A DNA stretch of 6,268 nucleotides from Oscillospiraceae bacterium (lineage in GTDB: Bacteria > Bacillota > Clostridia > Oscillospirales > Ruminococcaceae): assembly GCA_900765125.1 (NCBI GenBank), contig CAAFQL010000376.1, positions 1-6,268 of the forward strand, in the 5' to 3' direction. A model generated the notes under the pieces. It worked only from the letters and a program-made list of their open reading frames with translations, was not told the DNA's origin and made no database searches. The position numbers were made by a program, and so were the translations under genes. Of this stretch, positions 1-6,268 are shown piece after piece (within the stretch, counting starts at the first letter, position 1; every line of letters starts with the position of its first letter).

Positions 1-1674
1 AATGGATTTATTGTAAATGTATTTACAGGTGAAATAGAAACTCAGAATGTTCTTATAGAGGACGGCATTATACTTGGTATGGGAAGTTACGATGAGTCGG
101 ATGCAGATGAGATTCATGATGTTACAGGGAAATATATTTGTCCCGGTTTCATAGATGGTCACATTCATATTGAAAGTACAATGCTTCTTCCAGCAGAGCT
201 TGCTAAGATTTGCATAGCCCATGGAACTACAACAATCGTTGCAGATCCTCATGAAATTGCAAATGTATGCGGTACTGACGGAATACGCTTTATGCTTGCA
301 GCAAGTGAAAATATTCCTATGACTGTATATATTATGCTGCCGTCATGTGTTCCAGCTACTGCTTTTGATGAAGCAGGTGCTGTTTTGGAAGCTGAAGATT
401 TATCTTCATTTTATAGTTATTCCAGAGTACTTGGATTAGGTGAGCTGATGAATTATCCCGGTGTTATTGCAGAAAATGAAAGTGTTATGCGTAAGATAAG
501 AGATGCTCATACTGCTGGAAAGATCGTAAACGGTCATGCTCCGATGCTAAAAGGACGTAATCTTGATAAATATATTTTGTCAGGTATAAACGATGATCAT
601 GAATGTTCATCTATAGAGGAAGCTTTAGAGCGCTTGCGCAAAGGCCAATGGATAATGATTCGTGAAGGTACTGCTGCACGAAATTTAGAATCATTGCTGC
701 CACTATTTGATGAGCCGTATTCTCACAGATGTATACTTGTTACTGATGATAAACACCCTGCTGATATTATGGAAAACGGTCATATTGATAGTATTATACG
801 AAAAGCCTCTGCACTTGGCAAGTCAGTAGTTACCGGAATTCAGATGGCAACTATTCAGGCTGCGCAGTGTTTTGGATTAAAGGGAGTAGGTGCTATAGCT
901 CCGGGATATACTGCAAATATACTCGTTCTTGACAGCCTTGATAAAGTAAAAATCAGTGAGGTATATTATTATGGAAGTAAGGTAAGTGAAAACGGAGGGA
1001 CTATTTATTTTGAGAACCCTCGAATTTCAAATGCCCTTAAAGAAAGCGTTCTTTGTTCTTTTAATATGCCGCCACTTTCATCAGATTGTTTCCACATCAC
1101 TCCAGAGAAGGGAAAGTGCAGGACTATTGGAATTATACCTGGTCAACTTATAACTGAAGAATTGATTTATGATATAGATTTCTCAAAAAATAACGGTATA
1201 GATACAGAGCGGGATATTTTAAAGATTGCTGTAGTAGAACGTCATCATAATACGGGGCATATTGGGCTTGGATTTATTCACGGTATCGGACTTAAACATG
1301 GTGCAATAGCTTCCTCTGTTTCACACGATTCCCATAATCTTATCATTGTTGGTGCAGATGAAATAGATATGGCGATTGCAGGTAATCGTATTCGTGAGAT
1401 AGGAGGAGGAAATGTAGTTGTAAGTGATGGTAAGGTTATTGCGGAAATGCAGCTTCCCATTGCAGGACTTATGAGTAATCTTTCTGCGAAAAAGGTATCT
1501 GCTCAAAATGAAAAAATCAGAGAATGTGTATATGAACTTGGTGTTTATCCTGAAATAAAACCTTTTATGAATATGGCTTTTGTAAGTCTTCCTGTTATAC
1601 CATCTCTTAAAATGACAACACTTGGACTTGTTGACGTTAATACTCAAAAGCTTGTTCCATTATTTGCAGATTAA
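1..1674 (+). CDS. ade: Adenine deaminase (Ade/AdeC type), 5' end cut off by window edge
   Basis: Hydrolyses adenine to hypoxanthine and ammonia in the cytosol, feeding purine salvage. The frame is open from base 1, giving 557 visible residues ending in TAA at 1672-1674. The family usually has about 570-600 residues, so roughly 15-40 N-terminal residues lie outside the window; the ATG at 79 is internal, because the preceding codons already encode the conserved start of the fold (NVFTGEIE, then IEDGIILGMG). Seen in order, numbered from the first visible codon: metal-binding HxH at 54/56 within GFIDGHIHIEST, DPHE at 82-85, GLGELMNYPG near 145-154, GHAP with His179, DDH with His200, and TDDKHP with Asp249/250. 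These fit an amidohydrolase metal centre. The C-terminal adenine-deaminase domain carries SHDSHN (441-446) and PIAGLMS (486-492). No frameshift or missing key residue is seen. It converges on the MATE gene. Its promoter, and any purine riboswitch, would lie left of the window. Assignment is by recalled resemblance to E. coli Ade, which matches across the whole length. Confidence 0.96.
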   Translation, partial: NGFIVNVFTGEIETQNVLIEDGIILGMGSYDESDADEIHDVTGKYICPGFIDGHIHIESTMLLPAELAKICIAHGTTTIVADPHEIANVCGTDGIRFMLAASENIPMTVYIMLPSCVPATAFDEAGAVLEAEDLSSFYSYSRVLGLGELMNYPGVIAENESVMRKIRDAHTAGKIVNGHAPMLKGRNLDKYILSGINDDHECSSIEEALERLRKGQWIMIREGTAARNLESLLPLFDEPYSHRCILVTDDKHPADIMENGHIDSIIRKASALGKSVVTGIQMATIQAAQCFGLKGVGAIAPGYTANILVLDSLDKVKISEVYYYGSKVSENGGTIYFENPRISNALKESVLCSFNMPPLSSDCFHITPEKGKCRTIGIIPGQLITEELIYDIDFSKNNGIDTERDILKIAVVERHHNTGHIGLGFIHGIGLKHGAIASSVSHDSHNLIIVGADEIDMAIAGNRIREIGGGNVVVSDGKVIAEMQLPIAGLMSNLSAKKVSAQNEKIRECVYELGVYPEIKPFMNMAFVSLPVIPSLKMTTLGLVDVNTQKLVPLFAD

Positions 1675-1682
1675 GTATATAT

Positions 1683-1744
1683 AAAACAGCAGTGAATGTT
1701 TCATACTCGTGTATGAGCTTTTGAAAATATTCACTGCTGTTTTT
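1683..1744. terminator. Bidirectional terminator between ade and the MATE gene
   Basis: A 15-bp perfect stem pairs 1683-1697 with 1729-1743 (core CAGCAGTGAAT against ATTCACTGCTG). On the + strand it ends in five T (1740-1744); on the - strand it ends in four T (1686-1683) followed by an AT-rich tract. It starts 9 bases after the ade stop and ends 12 bases before the MATE stop, so it can serve both converging genes. The loop holds a second small hairpin, TCATAC (1701-1706) with GTATGA (1711-1716). A competing fold pairs 1695-1703 with 1722-1731 instead, lengthening the main stem with a bulge. Confidence 0.9.
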
Positions 1745-1756
1745 GTAGGCTATATA

Positions 1757-3133
1757 TCATGCTTTTAGTGGTGTAATTTTACTGTACGCACGTTTTTTAA
1801 CGCAAAAAAAACAAATCACATTTGCAATGATTGTTATGATCCATGTTATAGGATATGATATATACACTGTTTCTATATGATGATATTCCGGAATACGAAA
1901 TACTGTTGCGATCCAGATAAGTCTGAGTCCGCATACACCTATAAGGGAAACTATTGTAGGTATAATAGAATAACCTATTCCACGAAGCAAACCAACTGTA
2001 ACGTCCATTATACCGCAAAGTGCATAGACACTGCATATCATGAGAAGTCTGATCATTCCTGCTTCAATAACAGATTGACTATCTGAATAAATGCTTAAAA
2101 GAGGCTGCCCTAACAGTACAACTGCATTTCCGAAAACAATTCCTACTACAGTTACACAGCCTAAAGCTGTCAGAAATATACGTCCGATACGCTTATGAAG
2201 TCCTGCTCCGTAATTTTGACTTACAAATGATATGGTAGCTTGATGAAATGCATTCATAGCCATATAGACAAATCCTTCAAGATTTCCAGCAGCAGAGTTT
2301 CCGGCTACTACAGTCTTTCCGAAAATATTTATAGAAGATTGTATAACAACATTTGATAAAGCAAATACTATGCCTTGAAATCCAGCTGGTAAACCGATAC
2401 GCAAAATAATACCAAGAATTCGTTTATCAAAACAAAGATTTTTAAAGCTGAAGTGTATTCCTCCGGTTTCTTTCATAAGGCATCTTATAATCAGAATTGC
2501 AGAAATAGTTTGTGAAATAACTGTAGCAAGTGCAACGCCTGCTACATCCATATGAAGTACAATTACAAAGAAAAGATTAAGTACTACATTTATTATTCCT
2601 GCTCCAAAAAGATAATAAAGAGGTCTTTGTGTATCTCCAACTGAGCGAAGGAGCGCACTGCCGAAATTGTAGATCATATTTGGTATCATTCCTGCAAAGT
2701 ATATTCTTAAATATAATGTTGCAAGATCACATACTTCCGACGGCGTTTGCATAAGTACAAGCATTTGTTTTGCAAACAGAAGTCCTATTATTGTAAGAAA
2801 AAATCCGCTTACTGCACTTAGAGAAATGGAAGTATGTACGGTTTTGCTAAGTTCTTCGTCGGATTTACCACCATAAAAACGAGCAGCTGTTACATTTGCA
2901 CCTACAGATAAACCAAGAAAAAGGTTAGTCAAAAGATTTATTAGCGCAGATGTAGATCCAACTGCTGCAAGAGAATTATCTCCCGCAAATTTTCCTACTA
3001 CTACTACATCAGCTGCGTTAAATAAAAGCTGCAATATGCTGGACAGCATGAGTGGAAGTGTAAAAAGCAGCAATTTTTTTAGTATATTGCCGCTGCACAT
3101 ATCTATTTCATATTTTTTACTTCTTACCCCCAT
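1757..3133 (-). CDS. MATE family efflux transporter
   Basis: An integral membrane antiporter, expected to export drugs or other organic cations in exchange for Na+ or H+. The 458-residue length is normal for MATE (about 450-480), and hydrophobic stretches along the whole chain fit twelve membrane helices in two related halves. Family signatures seen: LPLMLSSILQLLFNAADVVVVG in the first helix region (about 26-47), with Asp42 where NorM-type pumps carry a coupling acid; GANVTAARFYGGK (78-90); ALLRSVGDTQRPL (160-172), a typical MATE motif; and a second-half repeat starting near RIGLPAGFQG (245-254). I place the start at the ATG at 3133, 8 bases after AAGGAG; a longer frame with GTG at 3142 would begin inside that ribosome site. 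It ends in TGA at 1757-1759. It has its own consensus promoter and is separated from the CmpB-like gene upstream by a terminator, so it is probably transcribed alone. The substrate cannot be read from the sequence, and no regulator gene lies next to it. Confidence 0.94.
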   Translation of the reverse strand: MGVRSKKYEIDMCSGNILKKLLLFTLPLMLSSILQLLFNAADVVVVGKFAGDNSLAAVGSTSALINLLTNLFLGLSVGANVTAARFYGGKSDEELSKTVHTSISLSAVSGFFLTIIGLLFAKQMLVLMQTPSEVCDLATLYLRIYFAGMIPNMIYNFGSALLRSVGDTQRPLYYLFGAGIINVVLNLFFVIVLHMDVAGVALATVISQTISAILIIRCLMKETGGIHFSFKNLCFDKRILGIILRIGLPAGFQGIVFALSNVVIQSSINIFGKTVVAGNSAAGNLEGFVYMAMNAFHQATISFVSQNYGAGLHKRIGRIFLTALGCVTVVGIVFGNAVVLLGQPLLSIYSDSQSVIEAGMIRLLMICSVYALCGIMDVTVGLLRGIGYSIIPTIVSLIGVCGLRLIWIATVFRIPEYHHIETVYISYPITWIITIIANVICFFCVKKRAYSKITPLKA

Positions 3134-3141
3134 GGTAATCA

Positions 3142-3147
3142 CTCCTT
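3142..3147 (-). promoter_or_regulatory. Ribosome binding site of the MATE gene
   Basis: On the - strand AAGGAG (3147-3142) lies 8 bases before the ATG at 3133-3131. This decides the start: the in-frame GTG at 3142-3140 uses the last G of this motif and has no suitable site of its own, so the three extra residues of the longer frame are not expected in the protein. Confidence 0.88.
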
Positions 3148-3166
3148 ACTTTCTTTTTTATGAAAT

Positions 3167-3186
3167 ATATTATATCACTGTAATAT
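3167..3186. repeat. Small inverted repeat over the MATE -10 box, possible operator
   Basis: ATATTA (3167-3172) is mirrored by TAATAT (3181-3186) across an 8-base spacer. The left arm overlaps the -10 hexamer and the right arm lies in the promoter spacer. A protein bound here would block polymerase. The arms are pure A/T in an AT-rich intergenic region, so chance is a real alternative. Confidence 0.3.
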
Positions 3187-3197
3187 TTAATTGTCAA
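3169..3197 (-). promoter_or_regulatory. Consensus sigma-A type promoter of the MATE gene
   Basis: On the - strand a perfect TTGACA (3197-3192) is followed by exactly 17 bases and a perfect TATAAT (3174-3169). Transcription would start near 3162, leaving a leader of about 29 bases before the ATG at 3133. Both hexamers and the spacing match the housekeeping consensus fully, which predicts strong expression unless a repressor blocks it. Confidence 0.88.
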
Positions 3198-3224
3198 CTA
3201 TATTCTTTCAATGTGCATTAAAAG

Positions 3225-3260
3225 AAAAACGGGCAGCATTTCATAACATCTGCCCGATTT
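3225..3260 (-). terminator. Terminator of the CmpB-like gene
   Basis: On the - strand CGGGCAG (3256-3250) pairs with CTGCCCG (3236-3230) around a 13-base loop, followed by five T (3229-3225) and then CTTTT. It begins a few bases after the TAA of the CmpB-like gene (3266-3264). Flanking A and T runs (3226-3228 with 3258-3260) could lengthen the stem past one mismatch. It lies upstream of the MATE promoter and so separates the two - strand genes into different transcripts. Confidence 0.9.
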
Positions 3261-3263
3261 ATA

Positions 3264-4025
3264 TTACTTTTTGTTATCATTGCGTTCTTTTATATGAGCA
3301 CGGATATTTCCTAAACGCTTTTTAAAAGAAGATGAATCAATATATTGTTCAAGATGTTCCCTTATCGGTAATGATGAACGATAAGAAAATAAAAACCGAA
3401 TTTTTTCACCTTTCTTTTTATTGTTTTCCTGAATGCTCGATTTAAGTTCTTCAAGACGTATAACAATTTGTTTTTCCTCTGCAAAACACTTTATATGAAA
3501 GATAATCTTGAAAGAGTATGCAAGATCAACTACAAATATACCAAAATATAAGCCAATACAAAATGAAAAAGCAAGATTGTTTGATAGCCATTGTAACATA
3601 TCCAGAATATGTGGGTGTATTAGAAAATAATACGCTGCACTAAGCAGAAGCCAATAAAAGGAAAACAAGGGACATATTATGCCCTTAATATTGCCCGGTC
3701 TATCAGTATAATCCCATAACTTTATTTTCATTTTCTTTATAAAAATAAGTCCGGCAATATATTCTATACACGTTATGACTATCGCCATAATAATAAACAA
3801 TATGACTTTCTGCATTATTTTGTTTTCTGTTGGAATATACGATTCTGTGAGAGTCATCAAATAAAGCACACAAAGACTAAAACCGTATATTGGAAGCCAT
3901 GGTCCTATTAAAAAGCCAGGATTTATCCATTTTTTTGATGCGAAGTGTCTGTATATCACTTCAAGCACCCAACCTAAAAAGCTGCCTACTGCAAATAAAA
4001 ATGCAAGAATCAGAAAAATACTCAT
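3264..4025 (-). CDS. Putative ABC-transporter permease-like membrane protein (CmpB-like family)
   Basis: A 253-residue membrane protein of unknown function, resembling the Pfam family named 'ABC_trans_CmpB' (PF06541, from memory). Motifs seen: GWVLEVIYR (18-26) after a first helix (about 3-21); NPGFLIGPWLPIYG (35-48); an acidic helix with Glu88 in CIEYIAG (86-92); and KLWDYTDRPGNIKGIICP (102-119). Further helices lie near 117-137 and 150-175. From about 180 onward the chain is soluble and highly charged, rich in Lys, Arg and Glu, ending in NDNKK. The family's usual NRGFL appears here as NPGFL. I chose the ATG at 4025, 7 bases after AAAGG (4037-4033); the frame stays open to 4100, but the extra residues would overlap the promoter. 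No ATPase gene is adjacent, so the 'ABC permease' label is inherited from the family name and is not supported by context. It is divergent from the thioesterase gene. Confidence 0.8.
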   Translation of the reverse strand: MSIFLILAFLFAVGSFLGWVLEVIYRHFASKKWINPGFLIGPWLPIYGFSLCVLYLMTLTESYIPTENKIMQKVILFIIMAIVITCIEYIAGLIFIKKMKIKLWDYTDRPGNIKGIICPLFSFYWLLLSAAYYFLIHPHILDMLQWLSNNLAFSFCIGLYFGIFVVDLAYSFKIIFHIKCFAEEKQIVIRLEELKSSIQENNKKKGEKIRFLFSYRSSLPIREHLEQYIDSSSFKKRLGNIRAHIKERNDNKK

Positions 4026-4030
4026 ATTTA

Positions 4031-4037
4031 CACCTTT
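4031..4037 (-). promoter_or_regulatory. Ribosome binding site of the CmpB-like gene
   Basis: AAAGGTG on the - strand (4037-4031) lies 5 bases before the ATG at 4025-4023 and supports that start. The earlier in-frame ATG at 4040 uses bases at the edge of this motif and has only T-rich sequence upstream, so it is unlikely to be used. Confidence 0.75.
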
Positions 4038-4050
4038 CATGAAAAAATAG

Positions 4051-4079
4051 ATTATAATTATCTTGACGCTTCCTGACAC
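4051..4079 (-). promoter_or_regulatory. Promoter of the CmpB-like gene
   Basis: On the - strand a perfect TATAAT (4056-4051) is preceded, across 17 bases, by GTGTCA (4079-4074), which matches four of six positions of the -35 consensus. Transcription would start near 4044, about 20 bases before the ATG at 4025. It lies back to back with the thioesterase promoter, and the two -35 boxes are 6 bp apart. Confidence 0.65.
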
Positions 4080-4085
4080 GATACG

Positions 4086-4114
4086 TTGACAATAAAGCAC
4101 ATATATGCTACAAT
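4086..4114 (+). promoter_or_regulatory. Promoter of the thioesterase gene
   Basis: A perfect TTGACA (4086-4091), a 17-base spacer and TACAAT (4109-4114, five of six consensus positions). Transcription would start near 4121, giving a leader of about 24 bases. This predicts a fairly strong housekeeping promoter. Confidence 0.85.
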
Positions 4115-4129
4115 TAAAATATCAGACAG

Positions 4130-4135
4130 AAAGGA
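4130..4135 (+). promoter_or_regulatory. Ribosome binding site of the thioesterase gene
   Basis: AAAGGA (4130-4135) lies 9 bases before the ATG at 4145. No other plausible start lies nearby in frame, so this fixes the N-terminus. Confidence 0.8.
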
Positions 4136-4144
4136 CAGATTCTC

Positions 4145-4582
4145 ATGGAAATATTACCATATTACAGAAATATTTATTATTATGAAACAGATCGTATGAA
4201 TGTTGTAAGCCACACCAACTATATTCGATGGATGGAAGAAGCACGTGTAAGCTTTTTGAATAATATAGGTATGCCCTACCACAAAATTGAAGAAGCGGGT
4301 TTTATGCTCCCGGTTCTGGAAGTAAAGTGTAAGTATAGGCGATCGCTTACCTTCGGGGACAGTTTCTGTATTTATTCTCATATTACTGAATATAACGGAT
4401 TTAAAATGACCATTTCTTATGAAATATATAATAAAGATACAAAGGCACTTTGTGCATCAGCACAGTCATATCACTGTTTTACAGATGAGAATATGAAACC
4501 GACACGTATCAGTCAAAAATCACCGCAGCTCCATGATGCTTTTATAAATGCAATGGAAGTAACTTATTCCGAATTAAAATAA
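4145..4582 (+). CDS. Acyl-CoA thioesterase, hotdog fold (4HBT/YbgC-like)
   Basis: A small cytosolic enzyme expected to hydrolyse an acyl-CoA or related thioester; the substrate is not readable from sequence. At 145 residues it has the normal length for a single hotdog domain, and such proteins usually form dimers or tetramers. The active-site region is YYETDRMNVVSHTNYIRWME (12-31) followed by EAR (32-34). Asp16 falls at the catalytic aspartate of 4-hydroxybenzoyl-CoA thioesterase relatives, and the NY...W.EEAR helix motif is standard. The strands after residue 55 (LEVKCKYRRSLTFGD, then YNGFKMTISYEIY) and the late FTDENMKPTRI match the usual fold. Compared with the common clostridial pattern D.MGIVHHSNY, Gly is replaced by Asn19 and the first His by Ser22. 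It has its own promoter and is followed at once by a terminator, so it is a single-gene unit. TAA stop at 4580-4582. Confidence 0.88.
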   Translation: MEILPYYRNIYYYETDRMNVVSHTNYIRWMEEARVSFLNNIGMPYHKIEEAGFMLPVLEVKCKYRRSLTFGDSFCIYSHITEYNGFKMTISYEIYNKDTKALCASAQSYHCFTDENMKPTRISQKSPQLHDAFINAMEVTYSELK

Positions 4583-4594
4583 GAATAACCTTCT

Positions 4595-4638
4595 AAAATC
4601 CGCAGTTGTGAACAATGTTCAGCAGACTGCGGATTTTT
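4595..4638. terminator. Bidirectional terminator between the thioesterase gene and uvrA
   Basis: A 12-bp perfect stem pairs 4595-4606 with 4626-4637 (core ATCCGCAGT against ACTGCGGAT). Five T follow on the + strand (4634-4638) and four T on the - strand (4598-4595). It lies 12 bases after the thioesterase stop and 9 bases from the uvrA stop, so it can end both converging transcripts. The loop carries an inner hairpin, TGAAC (4609-4613) with GTTCA (4617-4621). Confidence 0.9.
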
Positions 4639-4647
4639 CAGTGGTTT

Positions 4648-6268
4648 TCATATATTGAGATAGGGCTTCAGATACTGCCCTGTATAAGATTCATCTATAG
4701 ATGCAATTTCCTCAGGAGTTCCATAAGCAATTACAGTACCTCCCTTATTTCCTCCCTCTGGACCGAGATCTATTATATAATCTGCGACTTTTATAAGATT
4801 GAGATTATGCTCAATAACAAGGATGGTATTGCCGCCATCAGTAAGCTTCTGAAGTACATCTACAAGACGGTGTACATCTGCTGTATGAAGACCTGTAGTA
4901 GGTTCGTCAAGTATATAGATAGTTTTTCCGGTAGAGCGCTTTGAAAGTTCTGTTCCAAGTTTTACACGCTGAGCCTCACCGCCTGAGAGAGTTGTCGCAG
5001 GCTGACCGATTTTTATATAGCCGAGACCTACGTCCTGTAAAGTTTTAAGTTTGCGGAATATTTTAGGGTGCTGTTCAAAGAATTCTACGCCCTCGTCAAC
5101 TGTCATCTCAAGTACATCATGAATAGTTTTTCCACGGTATTTTACTTCAAGTGTTTCATGATTATATCTTCTTCCATTACACACATCGCATGGTACAAAT
5201 ACATCAGGCAGAAAGTGCATTTTTATTCTAAGAATACCATCGCCTTGGCACGCCTCACATCTGCCGCCCTTAATATTAAAGGAGAAACGTCCTGCCGTAA
5301 ATCCCTTTGCTTTTGCATCATTAGTTTTTGCAAAAAGCTCACGTATATCGGTAAATACACCTGTATAGGTTGCTGGGTTGGAACGAGGTGTTCTTCCTAT
5401 CGGTGACTGATCAATTGCTATTACCTTGTCAAGATTTTCAATTCCATCAATAGAGTCAAATTCTCCTGCTCTTACCTTTGTACGGTTAAGCTTAGCAGTA
5501 AGGTGTTTATAGATTATTTCATTTACAAGTGTAGATTTACCTGAACCTGAAACACCTGTAACACAGGTGAATGTTCCCAGAGGTATTTTCACATCAATAT
5601 TTTTAAGGTTATGTTCTCTTGCCCCTTTAACTAAGAGAAACTCACCATTGCCCTTACGTCTGATTTCAGGAAGTGGTATTTCTTTTTTTCCGCTGAGATA
5701 TTGGCCTGTAACTGACTCGCTGCATTCAAGAAGTCCGCTTACATCTCCTGAATATATCACTTCTCCACCGTGTATTCCAGCTCCCGGACCTATATCTACA
5801 ACATAATCGGCTGCCCTTATAGTATCGTCATCATGCTCTACTACAATAAGTGTATTTCCAAGATCACGCAGACGTTCCAGTGTTGCAATTAGTTTATCGT
5901 TATCACGCTGATGAAGTCCTATACTCGGTTCGTCTAAAATATACAGAACTCCCATAAGATATGAACCAATTTGAGTAGCAAGACGAATACGCTGACTTTC
6001 ACCTCCTGATAGTGTTCCGGCCGCTCTTGAAAGTGTCAGGTATTCAAGACCAACGTTTTTAAGAAAACCAAGACGTTCTTTGATTTCTTTGATTATACGT
6101 TCTCCTATAAGAAACTCTTGTTTTGTAAGACTGATATTGTCAAAAAAGTCAATGCATTCAGATACAGACTTTGCAGTTAGGTCGATAATATTTATTCCGC
6201 CGACAGTTACTCCAAGAACTTCTTTTTTCAGACGTTTTCCCTTACATACAGTACAATCTACATTACTC
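4648..6268 (-). CDS. uvrA: Excinuclease ABC subunit A, C-terminal part (5' end beyond window)
   Basis: UvrA is the damage-sensing ATPase of nucleotide excision repair; it works as a dimer, loads UvrB at lesions and then leaves. The frame is open from the right edge (first full codon at 6267), giving 539 residues of an expected 940 or so; the ATG at 5955 is internal. Seen in order, numbered from the first visible codon: the last Cys pair of the first zinc module (C5, C8); ABC signature LSGGE (86-90) and Walker B YILDEP (109-114) of the first ATPase; EHDDDTIRAADYVVDIGPGAG (144-164); Walker A GVSGSGKS (238-245) of the second ATPase; a zinc finger C-x2-C-x19-C-x2-C (337-363); second LSGGE (427-431) and second Walker B YILDEP (451-456). 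All visible catalytic and zinc residues are intact. It ends KPYLNI then TGA at 4650-4648. Its promoter, and any uvrB partner, would lie to the right of the window. Confidence 0.98.
   Translation of the reverse strand, partial: SNVDCTVCKGKRLKKEVLGVTVGGINIIDLTAKSVSECIDFFDNISLTKQEFLIGERIIKEIKERLGFLKNVGLEYLTLSRAAGTLSGGESQRIRLATQIGSYLMGVLYILDEPSIGLHQRDNDKLIATLERLRDLGNTLIVVEHDDDTIRAADYVVDIGPGAGIHGGEVIYSGDVSGLLECSESVTGQYLSGKKEIPLPEIRRKGNGEFLLVKGAREHNLKNIDVKIPLGTFTCVTGVSGSGKSTLVNEIIYKHLTAKLNRTKVRAGEFDSIDGIENLDKVIAIDQSPIGRTPRSNPATYTGVFTDIRELFAKTNDAKAKGFTAGRFSFNIKGGRCEACQGDGILRIKMHFLPDVFVPCDVCNGRRYNHETLEVKYRGKTIHDVLEMTVDEGVEFFEQHPKIFRKLKTLQDVGLGYIKIGQPATTLSGGEAQRVKLGTELSKRSTGKTIYILDEPTTGLHTADVHRLVDVLQKLTDGGNTILVIEHNLNLIKVADYIIDLGPEGGNKGGTVIAYGTPEEIASIDESYTGQYLKPYLNI

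Noticed and set aside
1..60. A purine riboswitch controlling ade
   Set aside because: The visible sequence is already coding; any leader would be outside the window, so nothing can be claimed.
1..78. Start of ade at the ATG at 79
   Set aside because: Bases 1-78 are in frame and encode conserved N-terminal Ade residues, so the gene is cut by the window edge and does not begin at 79.
1278..1647. Two - strand open frames inside ade
   Set aside because: They lie wholly within the well-conserved ade coding sequence, have no ribosome site, and encode low-complexity peptides typical of a reversed reading of a real gene.
1797..2086. Short open frames on both strands inside the MATE gene
   Set aside because: Shadows of the MATE coding sequence in other frames, with no recognisable domain and no start signals.
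3036..3221. + strand open frame of 61 codons overlapping the MATE 5' end and promoter
   Set aside because: It is antisense to conserved MATE codons and runs through the MATE promoter and leader; no promoter or ribosome site of its own was seen.
4026..4100. N-terminal extension of the CmpB-like protein to an ATG at 4100
   Set aside because: The extra 25 codons would contain the candidate promoter and ribosome site, and the conserved family region begins just after the ATG at 4025.
4154..4381. - strand open frame inside the thioesterase gene
   Set aside because: Antisense shadow of a clearly recognised gene.
4615..5806. Three + strand open frames antisense to uvrA (near 4615-4944, 5068-5406 and 5567-5806)
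   Set aside because: They lie opposite highly conserved UvrA motifs, and the first begins inside the terminator hairpin; no family resemblance was seen.

Overview
The window looks like ordinary chromosome from an AT-rich low-GC Gram-positive bacterium, most likely a gut-type clostridium (class Clostridia). The reasons are the base composition (GC in the upper 30s percent by eye), strong AAGGAG-like ribosome sites, textbook TTGACA/TATAAT promoters, compact hairpin-plus-T terminators, and protein flavours typical of Clostridia: an Ade-type adenine deaminase, a CmpB-like membrane protein and a YbgC-like hotdog thioesterase. The genus assignment is open. No phage, insertion sequence, CRISPR, tRNA or rRNA signal was seen.

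Layout from left to right: (1) adenine deaminase gene ade on the + strand, lacking its first codons because the window begins inside it (1-1674); (2) a long hairpin at 1683-1744 that can terminate transcription from both sides; (3) a MATE-family multidrug/cation antiporter on the - strand (1757-3133) with a near-perfect promoter; (4) a - strand gene (3264-4025) for a membrane protein of the 'putative ABC-transporter permease' CmpB-like family, with its own terminator at 3225-3260; (5) a 119-bp divergent control region (4026-4144) with back-to-back promoters; (6) a small + strand hotdog-fold acyl-CoA thioesterase (4145-4582); (7) a second hairpin usable from both sides (4595-4638); (8) the C-terminal 57 percent or so of the excinuclease subunit UvrA on the - strand (4648 to the window end), which continues beyond the right edge.

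The genes do not form one pathway. Each of the three complete genes (MATE transporter, CmpB-like protein, thioesterase) has its own candidate promoter, and a terminator closes every transcription unit, so this reads as a row of single-gene units: purine salvage (ade), efflux (MATE), an uncharacterised membrane protein, acyl-CoA hydrolysis, and DNA repair (uvrA). The only regulatory link visible is the shared divergent region between the CmpB-like gene and the thioesterase gene. I found no convincing new system. The points worth a second look are the orphan CmpB-like protein with its divergent partner, the repeated TGAC motifs there, a small dyad over the MATE -10 box, two departures from the usual active-site loop in the thioesterase, and a corrected start codon for the MATE gene.
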